64,000 nucleotides of DNA from Margaritifera margaritifera. Taxonomy: Eukaryota > Mollusca > Bivalvia > Unionida > Margaritiferidae. The stretch lies in the NCBI GenBank assembly GCA_029931535.1, contig JAQPZY010001581.1, forward strand, positions 4,200,501 to 4,264,500, in the 5' to 3' direction. The notes beneath the pieces were generated by a model that did not search any database, had not been told where the DNA came from, and worked only from the letters and a program-made list of their open reading frames with translations. This document shows, piece by piece, positions 48,520 to 61,603 of this stretch (its first letter is position 1; each line of letters opens with the position of its first letter). The translations under genes and the position numbers were made by a program.

Positions 48520-49849
48520 TCTGGGACTAATATGTTGACAGGAAACTCATTAATGACAAGGTTTATAGTAGACATACATGCTGGGGGCGTCTTGTGACAC
48601 GTTTCTGTAAGTTTTATGGCTCATGGATTAAGTACTGTAGTATGAAATAAAAGTTTTCAACGTTTTTAATACCACATAAGAGTATGCGGAGTGGGCGCAG
48701 TTTCTGAAATAGGTCTGTAGCAAAATCATCCTATTGTGTCTAGATAATTATTGCCATGGTGTTACTAGTTTGCATTTACTTCTCCACATGCTGATATTAA
48801 TATTGGCCTTGCGTCAGACACTGTTGACAATATCAGTTCTAAGCTGTACATTAAATCGTTCATTAAAGAGTAATCATTTCTTAAGAAAGGAGTTGAGGAT
48901 ATCCCTAAATCTTTTGTGAAATCTTCCAATTCTAATTATTCAACAGAATATACGAGGGGTTCTTTAACACAAAAGAAAAAGAAGAAAAAAAAGACCCCCC
49001 CCCCAACAACAAATCTTACGTTAAAAGCAAAGACTTCAGTTATTAGCACACTGCAATATAAAGTATGCTAAATTTCTAAAAAAGTATAATCTTCACACAC
49101 TTCATGTCAAATTGTCAACAATGGGGCTGAAGCAACGACGGAGAGAATCCGCAGTATCATGCAGTGTAAAAAAAAAAAACACGGACAGAGGATAAAAGGG
49201 TACAGATTACGATGATGGTTCGAGCCTCAGGCGTACGTTACATTCTGTACTCTTCGTCGTTGTTATTTTTGCATCACACGATATTGCGGGTTCCCTTTCT
49301 CGTAGAATTATCCTCCGTTGTTAAGCATTTAAGTTCTTTGGTAAGCAGGGTGTGAACCTTCCTTTGTCTTATTAGTTATGTGCGGGTCATAAAGATAAAC
49401 ACGAACGTGTAAGAAAAAAAATAAAATAAAAAATAAAATAGAAATAATAATAAAGTCCGTACATACATGGAAATAATTTCGTTGTTATTAAACCTTGAAA
49501 ACATAGACCTACTAATCAGCAGATGTATTTCAAGTACATGTATTGTTAAAACCAGATGAGCATTTCATTTAAAGTTCGTGATAGTGGATGAACGGAGAAC
49601 ATTATTCCATGACCTATTAGAAGTCCTGAAATGGTAAATCTTAAAAGTAGATCTGAATTTTGAACCAAATGTTCAGCAACTTTATAATCGTCAACATATT
49701 TATCATGCTAAAAATCTAGCCAGTGGAGTGAATTATTTCTGTATTTTTTAAAAATACTTTTTTATTTTTTTCAGAACGAACATAGGGGATTATAGACAGT
49801 TTGCCAAGATGACATGTTTTCTGGAATACAACGAAGCCTTTTTAAAACT
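48516..49849. other. Intergenic, nothing recognised
   Basis: Holds a C-tract (48,996-49,003) and A-rich simple stretches (49,412-49,455). No gene or paired repeat noted. Confidence 0.45.
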
Positions 49850-50722
49850 CGAAGGAAAGACGGGATATTAGGGAATATTTTGAACCCAGGGGAGAAGCTT
49901 GAGGATCAAATTCTTTTTCTATTCCTTCTGCAAACATTGGTACTTTTCAAATCGTTTATTGGCGTTATCACTACATTATCAATCACCTAATCAATACATT
50001 TTGAAAAACAAGCGACCAAGCAAGCAAACAAGCAATCAAATTTGCCCCCCACCCCCATCCTATCCCCCACCCCGCCGAAATAAACCCTAAGTGTCATGGA
50101 ACTGTTGATCCCTATGACATATATTAATGTATGATAGATATTAATGGTTTTATACAAATCGTTTTCGGTGCTTCTAGCAGTACACATGTAACAAAAAAAT
50201 TGTCTTTATCTTGATCTACCTGAAACAAGAAGACGGCCTAATATCACGTGTTTCAAACCGGTTGAAACTGGCTGCATCATCCAAGGATACGAAGTTTAAC
50301 TTTTAAGTATCCTGTTTAGAGATTGCCATAAGTTAAGGTGCACTGTCCAAAAATTTGTCCTTGTTATTGATCTTATATCCCACCTTTTCATTTTCAAAAC
50401 AAAGTCGGCCGGATATCCAATTGTTTGCGACACTGCAATGAATATTAGTATTTTCCACACGTCGGCAAATTAAAGTTGCTAATTACTCATTAGTTTCTCC
50501 AAATATTAATATTAATAATCAGTACATCACATTTTTATTCTCCAGTTCCCCTTGGCTAACTACATGGGTTTATTTTAGAACAGTAAGCATTTACCCTATT
50601 CCTTGCTAAGATAATTATACTTATTCCAGCAGGGACTGTTACCACGCTCTGACGTCATATAACGTTACATTAATTCATATGCAGTACTAAATCTATTATT
50701 GCCATCTCCCTTGGGAACAGTG

Positions 50723-50794
<72 letters not shown>

Positions 50795-50890
50795 ATCTTT
50801 CGTCATGCTTTTCTGCATACCTCACACACCTGTAGCTTGTAATAGGGAAGTTTGCATTAGAGAAACACCACTGCAGTGACTTCCAATGTG
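49850..50890 (+). repeat. Large inverted repeat, left arm (about 1 kb)
   Basis: Reverse-complementary to 51,830-52,785 in consistent order. Examples: CGGGATATTAGGGAATATTTTGAA with its complement at 52,748; the 50,260 word CGTGTTTCAAACCGGTTGAAACTGGCTGCATC with its complement at 52,376; GTCGGCCGGATATCC with GGATATCCGGCCGAC-type sequence at 52,235; and CCATCTCCCTTGGGAACAGTGTT with its complement near 51,958. A TA array (50,727-50,793) interrupts this arm only. No protein is encoded. Confidence 0.88.
50727..50793. repeat. (TA)n microsatellite in left arm
   Basis: TA array directly after GGGAACAGTGTTA. The right arm has no array at the equivalent point. Confidence 0.97.
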
Positions 50891-51650
50891 ATGTCTATTT
50901 GGAAATAATTGACCTGACTTGGGTCATATTTAAAACTCGTGTTTGTGCACAGGTGCACAAGATTGCTGTTGGGAGGGAGGGGTGGGGTGGGGCAAGAAGT
51001 ACTTGGTCATCATGAATGGAGTCTAGTAGCTGCATTCCGTGCAGGTTTTTTGTTAGCCTTTTACTCAAGACGACTTTATGCGTTAACTCCAACGATTTCA
51101 AAGAGGCAATTTAGATGATAACTAACGAAATAATCGTTTCGTGATTATATTTCGAGAGGAATGTTGAAATTCTGCATAATATGCTAAAGTTCTTATAAAC
51201 GATTCTATGAAGCTAAGAGTATCTTGTTTAGGAAAATAATGTAAAACGTTTGCAAGCATAAGTGATGAAATAAATATGCACATGATAGGTAATTATTCAA
51301 GGTATTCGTGCCCATTACAATGATATTAAAATTAGGAAAATGCTGACACACAGAGTAGGGTAATGTATCGAGTATTTCGTCCATGAATTATCTTTACAGT
51401 CTTCAAATATATTAGGCATATCATGCTGCAACAAGTCGTCTCAGGGTACCTATTTCGTGAATTTCAAAATCAAAGTATGCGAGTATTTCCTATTTACAGA
51501 ATAAAGAGGGATAAAGTATATGAAAGATTGGTTTTGAATGTGACAAAGCCTATTATAGTATTGAACTATATAAATTTAGCGTATCTGTTAATGTATTGAT
51601 ACAATAATGCTACTAATGCAAAAAACCTATCAACACAAATATGTTTAAAT

Positions 51651-51710
<60 letters not shown>

Positions 51711-51829
51711 ATGATATATTGAGAGAGAGAGAGAGAGATGGAGAGAGAGGGAGGGGGATAATTTAGGAAATGGTGCACTGAGAACATGGAAAACCCGGTT
51801 GTGTTGACATTTTTTCGTATTGTGTTCGA
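50891..51829. other. Spacer of the large inverted repeat
   Basis: About 940 bp between the arms. Contains a G-rich patch (50,973-50,994) and the TA/GA microsatellite at 51,654-51,752. No gene recognised. Confidence 0.5.
51654..51752. repeat. (TA)n and (GA)n microsatellites
   Basis: A TA run of about 54 bp, then a GA run of about 30 bp after AAACATGATATATT. Confidence 0.95.
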
Positions 51830-52785
51830 CATGCTGTAAGCAGGTCCGTCGTAAGGGGTTTCTTTAATGCAGACTTCCCTATTACAAGCTAAAGGTATGT
51901 GATTTAAGTAGAAAAGCACAATATAGCTACAGATAAAATCATACCCCACAAGACAACACTGTTCCCAAGGGAGATGGCAATAATAGATTTAGTACTGCAC
52001 ATGAATTAATGTGACGTCATATGACGTCAGCGCATGGCAACAGTGCCCGCTGGAATAAGTATAATTATCGTAGCAAGGAATAGGGGAAATGCTCTAAAAT
52101 AAATCCATGTAGTTAGTCAAGGGGAACTCGAGAATATATCATGTGATGTACTAAATATTAATATTTATATTTAAGGAAACTAATGAGTAATTAGCAACCT
52201 TCTACTAGTTCATTGTAGTGTCGCAAACATTTGAATATCCGGCCGACTTTGTTTGAAAAGGATAAGGTGGGGTATAGGATCAATGAAAAGGGATGAATTA
52301 TTGGACAATGTACCTTTAATTTTGGCAATCTCCAAACAGGATACTTAAAAGTAATATTTTGTATCTTTGCATGATGCAGCCAGTTTCAAATGGTTTGAAA
52401 CACGTAATACAAGGCAGTATTCTTTTTTCCAGGTAGATCAAGATAAAGATGGACGCGAGAAAAGGTTTAGTTACATGTGTAATAACCACTCGGAGCACCG
52501 TTCACGATTTGTGTTAAACCATTAATATTTATCATAGGTATCAACAATGTTGTAACGCTTAGGGTTTAATTCGGCGGAGTGAGGGGGGTCATTTTTGGTT
52601 GTTTGTTTGGTTGCTTGGTCACTTGTGTTTAAAAATGTCTTGATTAGGTGATTGATAATGTAGTGATAACGCCAATAAACGATTTGAAAAGTACCAATGT
52701 TTGCAGAAGGAATAGAACAATAATTTGTTTATCAAGCTTCTCCCAGGACTTCAAAATATTCCCTAATATCCCATCTTTAACCCGG
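51830..52785 (-). repeat. Large inverted repeat, right arm
   Basis: Partner of 49,850-50,890. Arms differ by scattered substitutions and small indels rather than being identical, so they are either old or not homogenised. Confidence 0.88.
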
Positions 52786-52844
52786 GATCGCCCATGCGTA
52801 CATTTAAATTCATCGCAACATTTTCAGAAATTCAATACCATCAC

Positions 52845-53270
52845 TCTCAACTTAGTCACTCTCTAGAATACCATTGAGTCTATGTAAGACTATCAATTTA
52901 TTCACTACTTAAGAATACCCTTGAGTTCCTGTAACACTCTCAATTTATTCACTACTTAAGAATACCCTTGAGTCCCTGTAACACTCTCAATTTATTCACT
53001 ACTTAAGAATACCCTTGAGTCCCTGTAACACTCTCAATTTTTTCACTACTTAAGAATACCCTTGAGTCCCTGTAACACTCTCAATTTATTCACTACTTAA
53101 GAATACCCTTGAGTCCCTGTAACACTCTCAATTTATTCACTACTTAAGAATACCCTTGAGTTCCTGTAACACTCTCAATTTATTCACTACTTAAGAATAC
53201 CCTTGAGTCCCTGTAACACTCTCAATTTATTCACTACTTTAGAGTACCCTTGAGTCCCTGGAATACTCAT
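52845..53270 (+). repeat. 47-bp minisatellite, about nine copies
   Basis: Unit: CTCTCAATTTATTCACTACT, then TAAGAATACCCTTGAGTCCC, then TGTAACA. Starts recur every 47 bp (the ACTACTTAAG word at 52,904, 52,951, 52,998, 53,045, 53,092, 53,139 and 53,186). Central units are nearly identical; the first and last are degenerate, the usual edge pattern of a tandem array. Confidence 0.96.
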
Positions 53271-53829
53271 ATTTCTTTTAAAAAATACCCCAAGATTCCC
53301 AGCTAGCTGGATCGTCCCAGTGTACATTGTGTAGAGCGCAAAAAATATATCACTAATTTTGCACAACATAAATAATGACACAAAGCTATATTGTAATAGA
53401 TTAAAGAGTTTTCACAGATCTGATATAAATATTTCATAACTTTAACTTAACAGCAACTATTTCAGTATCAAGAGATAATGTCTGCTTATTTACAAGTTTG
53501 GATGAGATCAATTTGTGGTAAAACTAGTTGTGTTACACAATAACATGATAGTATTTCCTGCAATCGCTATTCTGACAAGCAACGTTCTAGATTTTTCACG
53601 AACTGCTACAACATTGGGACGCTCTAACCAAGGATCATATCACTATTAAAAATCTTCATTGATTCTGAAGATCGTTTAGTACAGTTTAGACTATGTTATT
53701 CTTGGTATATGATGACGCACAGGTGGTATGACCACACAATTTCTAACGTTGATAGAAACCCTTTCCATACAGCAATAACTAGCATGTCTACAGGAAACAG
53801 AGAGGGATAGTCAGTCCTCGTCTATCTTC
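53271..53829. other. Intergenic, nothing recognised
   Basis: Between the 47-bp minisatellite and the first traces of the 3.48-kb array. Confidence 0.45.
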
Positions 53830-54639
53830 CTTTTGCTCATACTACGTAATCAAAATATATTTCCTCTAAGCGAAAACTAAAAAAACCCCAAACAAACAAG
53901 CAAAAAAAAAAAAAAAAGGTGGGGGCGGGGCATTATAGTTCTTTTTTTTATACTTCCTTTGTCTGGACAAGATGTCTGCAATGCGGGTACTAGTCCTGGC
54001 CCCGATTTCATCAAATTCCTCAACTTAAGAGCTTACTCAAACTCAAAATGACCTTTCTCGAAAGTCTTATATTTGTTAACTTGTTAAAAAAATAAACTAC
54101 TTATATCTAACAGACATCTGTATCAAAATGTACTGCCACAAAATGCGTTGTTTTGCAATCGGTCATAATTATACATGTAATTAGCTGGGACTAACATACA
54201 CCGAGGACGTTTATTCCAGCTATAGATGCATCTCATATATATATTATTCTACTTTTCTGTAGTATGCTACAAAAACAAATTCTAATTAAGTTCGAGGTAT
54301 ATTTTTTTCTAAATCTCTTTTAATAATTTCTAATAACTGAAACACATTGACCATATTTTTTTTAGATATATGTATCATAAGCAATAAGTACCCTGAGAGT
54401 AAGGTTTGCTATCACTTCAAGCAAACTTCAAAGATAAAGAACTTTTAAAATAAGATTTGCCTTAGGCCATTGTCTAGAATAATTAAATTAAAGTATTCTC
54501 TTTTTTCCCCGCTCTAATGACTTCCTTTCTTTCCCAGCATTTTTTCAACACAAACATTTTCTTTGTGTTAAATATCACATATCATGGTGTTGCTTCACAG
54601 ACCCTATAGTCAGAAGTGGTTGTAACTATAGTGGAAGCG
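53830..54639 (+). repeat. 3.48-kb array, decayed partial copy 0
   Basis: 53,845-54,300 aligns with 56,490-57,020 of unit 1 (TACTAGTCCTGGCCCCGATT versus CTAATATTCTGGCCCCGAAT; AACAGACATCTGTATC). 54,520-54,610 aligns with 58,195-58,290. The intervening kilobase is deleted. Divergence is much higher than between units 1-3. Confidence 0.8.
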
Positions 54640-54811
54640 AGCCGGTATATAATTCATTCCGTGGTTACATATCGGTGTACCATAAGAAATCACGCAGAAT
54701 AAAATCCGCATGCGACTTCTTTTCATTTCCTATATTGTTTTCAACAAACATGTCTTCCTTTTGTGATATATCGTATATCAGGGTATTGCCTCAACGAGTC
54801 TTTTGTTAGAA

Positions 54812-54844
<33 letters not shown>

Positions 54845-54856
54845 GGTGTTTGTGTG

Positions 54857-54933
<77 letters not shown>

Positions 54934-57900
54934 AAACAAAAGTGTCAGGCTGTGAATGTGATATACATATATTTATAATAATGTGTTTAAAAAAATGTTG
55001 GTAACCGTTGAATCCGATTGAACGCGATTCTATAAATAAGAATGGGACCAAACGGCATCTCTTATTTCATTAATTCCATCTGACTTTTACCTAGCAATAA
55101 AAAATGTGTCACTTACATCTTATCTCTATGTATGTATGTATGTATGTATGTATGTATGTATGTATGTATGTATGTATGTATGACTAGAGTTTGCACGCCA
55201 GTTTGAGAGTGAGAGAGATGCATTTGATACAGATATCAATATAGACGATCAGTAGCAATAGTAGTAGCAGTAACAACAGCAATAAAATTATTTGCTTACT
55301 GTTTGTGGTCTTTGGGCAGGTAAGTTAAAGAAAATAGTACGATCATTGGCACGTGGCCACAACTATTGGAATAAGTTCAAAATGGGTTAGTGAGTCAGAG
55401 ATTGTTGTCTTATTTAGAAGCCGGAAGTACATCTTGATCAAATTTACGCTGGTCGTAATGTTTTGATCCACAACTAGTTACTGTTTTCTCAAATAGTTTA
55501 TCAAATTTTCGACTGAAGGTAGTTTTGTTTGCTAAAGGTAGAATTTGACGGAATGTGACTCTGATAGTTTCAATATATGAAAATTTGCCACCCCTTCTTC
55601 GCATTTAAATAAATGAATCCGTGAACAGTCAGAACTCAAATGACTATGACCATGTACGATCACACAGACCTGGGAATGATAAAACATGTCCAAAATTCAC
55701 GGTCAATACTCGCGGAGTATCGATCGCCTATGAACTTTAAGAGAGTGAAATAATAAACAAAACAGATTAAAAAACTAACCATTGCAGATAGGGAAGGGGA
55801 AGGAGTGGAATCCAGCATTGAAGAATGTAACAATATTGGGCGACTTTGACGGCTCATTTTGATCCTGCAATCAAACGTGTATCTCGTCACATTTGTTTTA
55901 CATCTAAGATCTAGGTTAAACATGACTAAAGTAGTTAAGAAGCATAGGTTCACATTTCATAATTTATATTTGAGTTTTATTTTTAGCTTCAATGTCCGAA
56001 TGTTATGATCTTCTGATCAGACACATCTTGAGGTAATGTTCAGAGGGAAAGGATCGACGTTTTGTAGATTGGATGATTGCTTGTTTTCTTCCTTGATTAA
56101 ATATGGAAGAATATCCGATAAGTGAAAGTATATTGTGTAGATGATTACTAGATGAATAGGAAGTCAAATTTTACATTTCTGTTACAAAATCCGCTACGCT
56201 CTTATTTCACCCGTGGCTGCCTGCGATACACTTTCCTCGTTTCTCATAAATATGCATAAACCTGCTAAACCAATCATTGCACTCCCGAGTCAAATTGTCT
56301 CGGAAGGTTGATCCAATACAACCTTTTATGCTGACTGAATGAATCAATCAGATTTTCTCATCCAAACATAGTCAGTCTTTGTCCATTTTCATTTTGCTCT
56401 ACACTTATTGTAATTATCGTTTTACTTTCTTGTACCTACAGTTACAGTGTTTATTTTTGACATAGAAAACAAATCTTAATTTCATACTACGTTTCCTAAA
56501 TATATTTCCTCAAAGCGGAAACTGTGAAAGAAGCCACTTTATGGTTATTTTTTACTTTCTTAGTCTGGACGACATGTCCACAATGCGACTAATATTCTGG
56601 CCCCGAATTCACCAAATTCCTCAACTTAAGTGCTCACTCAAACTCAAAATTACCTTTGTTATGTGTCTTGTATTTCTTAAATTGTTACAAAAAGAACAAT
56701 ACATATTTAACAGACATCTGTATCTAAACGCACTGCTACGTTGACATCTCTTGTATTTCAATTAGTTTATTTTTTGTAAGTTATCAAAATTTTAGTTTGA
56801 ATGTGCTCTGAAGTTGAATACGGGACCCAAGCGACTTAAAACAATTGTGTAAATCAATATATTGCTTTGTGTAACCCAACCTGACTGCTGTTTCACAAAC
56901 TGAGTACATGTACTTTGCAATCGGTAGTAAGTTGGCATGTAACTAATAGCAGCGACTAACATACACCTAGTATGTTATTCCCGCTATAGATACATCTCAT
57001 ATATTTTTCCTATATTTCTGTGATATGGTACTTACACAAATACTAAATGAGTTCTCCCTATATTTCTGTATAAATTAATTTTAATAATTTGTATTAGCAC
57101 GCACACACACACGCAAATATAGGGACCTGATACACGTGCAGAGGAATGAAAGACGGCTGAGAGTTAAATGATAAAAAAAAAAGAACCATCAACTTGATTT
57201 TTTTCAGTTTTCATAAATTTATATAAATACTATGCGCATTTTTTATTTACCGCGTCCCCTGAGACAATATTTTTTTGGCGGTCACAATTTTGTACCTATG
57301 TTCGTCGGTTAGTGCGTGGTATACGCCCAATAATGTTTCAAGCATTTCATGGACTTGAAGCGAATTAGACATGAGCTCTACCTAGAAAACAACCCCAAGA
57401 TGTATGCATCGTACTGAAAATGTCGGTTTTTCGAATAATTTTACTAGAAAAGAAAACTAAATGACTTTTTTCACACACATTAAGCAATTTCATCACTAAC
57501 GCTTCATTCTAATTAGTATGTTTTACATTGAATGATATAATGATGCAGCGGCATTGTAGTTACTGAAGAAGCACCTTTTATTGCTGTTGTAATTTTGATT
57601 TTTTATGTTATAAAGAGCACGGCTTCATTTACAACAGATTCATTTTATTAGACAAATCTGTTTATTCGATACAACATAATGTGAGGTTTCAGCACGAGCG
57701 AGTCGTACATGGAAAACTGCTTGAAATAGGATGAGTCAGACAAATACGTCATATATTCAGTATTAAAATAGACATTGAGCTAAGTTAAGTTGTTTTCGAA
57801 GGTTTAATAAAACGGGAACAAGGTCAGTGCATTTGTCAGTGGAATATTCATGAATATTTAGTACGCACCTGTTTAGGCCATACCAATCGATATGTAACAC

Positions 57901-57987
57901 TGCCTTATACCAGGCCTGTCAAACACACGACATTTACAGTTCTACCCAAAGTGGTCAATATTCTCGTTCTCACTGCAACCCTTCCCG

Positions 57988-58069
<82 letters not shown>

Positions 58070-58124
58070 CAACATATCTAGAATGTCCTGTATGAAAAAT
58101 ATTGTCTGAAGTTGCAGATAAAAT
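54640..58124 (+). repeat. 3.48-kb tandem unit 1
   Basis: Matches unit 2 at an offset of about 3,485 bp. Contains (GT)n-(TA)n at 54,813-54,926, (TATG)n at 55,129-55,181 and (TA)n at 57,989-58,067. A consensus splice donor CAG|GTAAGT lies at 55,318. Two conserved but featureless minus-strand ORFs occupy 55,410-55,604 and 55,660-55,953. Unit 1 lacks a roughly 45-bp segment (CTGTTACTGCTGTTGTTG and following) present in units 2 and 3 at 58,697. I recognise no known gene, rDNA or histone sequence in it. Confidence 0.95.
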
Positions 58125-61100
58125 AGGTGATATACAATTCATTCCGTAGTTACATATCGGTATACCATAAGAAATCACGCAGAATAAAATCCACATGCGA
58201 CTTCTTTTCTTTTCCTATATTGTTTTCAACAAACATGTCTTCCTTTTGTGATATATCTTATATCAGGGTATTGCCTCACTGAGTCTTTTGTTAGAAATGT
58301 GTGTGTGTCTGTGTGTCGGTGTATGTATGTATGTATGTATGTATGTATGTATGTATGTATGTATGTATGTATAGAGAAAAGTGTTAGACTGTGAATGTGA
58401 TATACATATATTTAGAATAATGTGTTTAAAAAAATGTTGGTAACCGTTGAATCCGATTGAACACGATTCAATAAACAAGAATGGGACAAAACGGCGTCTC
58501 TTATTTCATTAATTCTATTTGACTTTTACCTAGCAATAAAAAATGTGTCACTTACATCTTATCTCTATGTATGTATGTATGTATGTATGTATGTATGTAT
58601 GTATGTATGTATGTATGTATGTATGTATGACTAGAGTTTGCACGCCAGTTTGAGAGTGAGAGAGATACATTTGATACAGACATCAATATAGACGATCTGT
58701 TACTGCTGTTGTTGTTATAAGTAGTAGTAGCATCAGTAGCAATAGTAGTAGCAGTAACAACAGCAATACAATTATTTGCTTACTGTTTGTGGTCTTTGGG
58801 CAGGTAAGTTAAAGAAAATAGTACGATCATTGGCACGTGGCCACAACTATTGGAATAAGTTCAAAATGGGTTAGTGAGTCAGAGATTGTTGTCTTATTTA
58901 GAAGCCGGAAGTACATCTTGATCAAATTTACGCTGGTCGTAATGTTTTGATCCACAACTAGTTACTGTTTTCTCAAATAGTTTATCAAATTTTCGACTGA
59001 AGGTAGTTTTGTTTGCTAAAGGTAGAATTTGACGGAATGTGACTCTGATAGTTTCAATATATGAAAATTTGCCACCCCTTCTTCGCATTTAAATAAATGA
59101 ATCCGTGAACAGTCAGAACTCAAATGACTATGACCATGTACGATCACACAGACCTGGGAATGATAAAACATGTCCAAAATTCACGGTCAATACTCGCGGA
59201 GTATCGATCGCCTATGAACTTTAAGAGAGTGAAATAATAAACAAAACAGATTAAAAAACTAACCATTGCAGATAGGGAAGGGGAAGGAGTGGAATCCAGC
59301 ATTGAAGAATGTAACAATATTGGGCGACTTTGACGGCTCATTTTGATCCTGCAATCAAACGTGTATCTCGTCACATTTGTTTTACATCTAAGATCTAGGT
59401 TAAACATGACTAAAGTAGTTAAGAAGCATAGGTTCACATTTCATAATTTATATTTGAGTTTTATTTTTAGCTTCAATGTCCGAATGTTATGATCTTCTGA
59501 TCAGACACATCTTGAGGTAATGTTCAGAGGGAAAGGATCGACGTTTTGTAGATTGGATGATTGCTTGTTTTCTTCCTTGATTAAATATGGAAGAATATCC
59601 GATAAGTGAAAGTATATTGTGTAGATGATTACTAGATGAATAGGAAGTCAAATTTTACATTTCTGTTACAAAATCCGCTACGCTCTTATTTCACCCGTGG
59701 CTGCCTGCGATACACTTTCCTCGTTTCTCATAAATATGCATAAACCTGCTAAACCAATCATTGCACTCCCGAGTCAAATTGTCTCGGAAGGTTGATCCAA
59801 TACAACCTTTTATGCTGACTGAATGAATCAATCAGATTTTCTCATCCAAACATAGTCAGTCTTTGTCCATTTTCATTTTGCTCTACACTTATTGTAATTA
59901 TCGTTTTACTTTCTTGTACCTACAGTTACAGTGTTTATTTTTGACATAGAAAACAAATCTTAATTTCATACTACGTTTCCTAAATATATTTCCTCAAAGC
60001 GGAAACTGTGAAAGAAGCCACTTTATGGTTATTTTTTACTTTCTTAGTCTGGACGACATGTCCACAATGCGACTAATATTCTGGCCCCGAATTCACCAAA
60101 TTCCTCAACTTAAGTGCTCACTCAAACTCAAAATTACCTTTGTTATGTGTCTTGTATTTCTTAAATTGTTACAAAAAGAACAATACATATTTAACAGACA
60201 TCTGTATCTAAACGCACTGCTACGTTGACATCTCTTGTATTTCAATTAGTTTATTTTTTGTAAGTTATCAAAATTTTAGTTTGAATGTGCTCTGAAGTTG
60301 AATACGGGACCCAAGCGACTTAAAACAATTGTGTAAATCAATATATTGCTTTGTGTAACCCAACCTGACTGCTGTTTCACAAACTGAGTACATGTACTTT
60401 GCAATCGGTAGTAAGTTGGCATGTAACTAATAGCAGCGACTAACATACACCTAGTATGTTATTCCCGCTATAGATACATCTCATATATTTTTCCTATATT
60501 TCTGTGATATGGTACTTACACAAATACTAAATGAGTTCTCCCTATATTTCTGTATAAATTAATTTTAATAATTTGTATTAGCACGCACACACACACGCAA
60601 ATATAGGGACCTGATACACGTGCAGAGGAATGAAAGACGGCTGAGAGTTAAATGATAAAAAAAAAGAACCATCAACTTGATTTTTTTCAGTTTTCATAAA
60701 TTTATATAAATACTATGCGCATTTTTTATTTACCGCGTCCCCTGAGACAATATTTTTTTGGCGGTCACAATTTTGTACCTATGTTCGTCGGTTAGTGCGT
60801 GGTATACGCCCAATAATGTTTCAAGCATTTCATGGACTTGAAGCGAATTAGACATGAGCTCTACCTAGAAAACAACCCCAAGATGTATGCATCGTACTGA
60901 AAATGTCGGTTTTTCGAATAATTTTACTAGAAAAGAAAACTAAATGACTTTTTTCACACACATTAAGCAATTTCATCACTAACGCTTCATTCTAATTAGT
61001 ATGTTTTACATTGAATGATATAATGATGCAGCGGCATTGTAGTTACTGAAGAAGCACCTTTTATTGCTGTTGTAATTTTGATTTTTTATGTTATAAAGAG

Positions 61101-61470
61101 CACGGCTTCATTTACAACAGATTCATTTTATTAGACAAATCTGTTTATTCGATACAACATAATGTGAGGTTTCAGCACGAGCGAGTCGTACATGGAAAAC
61201 TGCTTGAAATAGGATGAGTCAGACAAATACGTCATATATTCAGTATTAAAATAGACATTGAGCTAAGTTAAGTTGTTTTCGAAGGTTTAATAAAACGGGA
61301 ACAAGGTCAGTGCATTTGTCAGTGGAATATTCATGAATATTTAGTACGCACCTGTTTAGGCCATACCAATCGATATGTAACACTGCCTTATACCAGGCCT
61401 GTCAAACACACGACATTTACAGTTCTACCCAAAGTGGTCAATATTCTCGTTCTCACTGCAACCCTTCCCG

Positions 61471-61548
<78 letters not shown>

Positions 61549-61603
61549 CAACATATCTAGAATGTCCTGTATGAAAAATATTGTCTGAAGTTGCAGATAA
61601 AAT
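58125..61603 (+). repeat. 3.48-kb tandem unit 2
   Basis: Nearly identical to units 1 and 3 over about 2.8 kb (58,790-61,470). Microsatellites: (ATGT)n at 58,321-58,373, (TATG)n at 58,565-58,630 and (TA)n at 61,472-61,546. The ORFs at 58,894-59,088 and 59,144-59,437 (minus) repeat those of unit 1. Confidence 0.97.

Noticed and set aside
55660..55953. 97-codon and 64-codon minus ORFs repeated in each 3.48-kb unit
   Set aside because: Conservation follows from the recent duplication, not selection. No domain, and the sequence between the ORFs is equally conserved.
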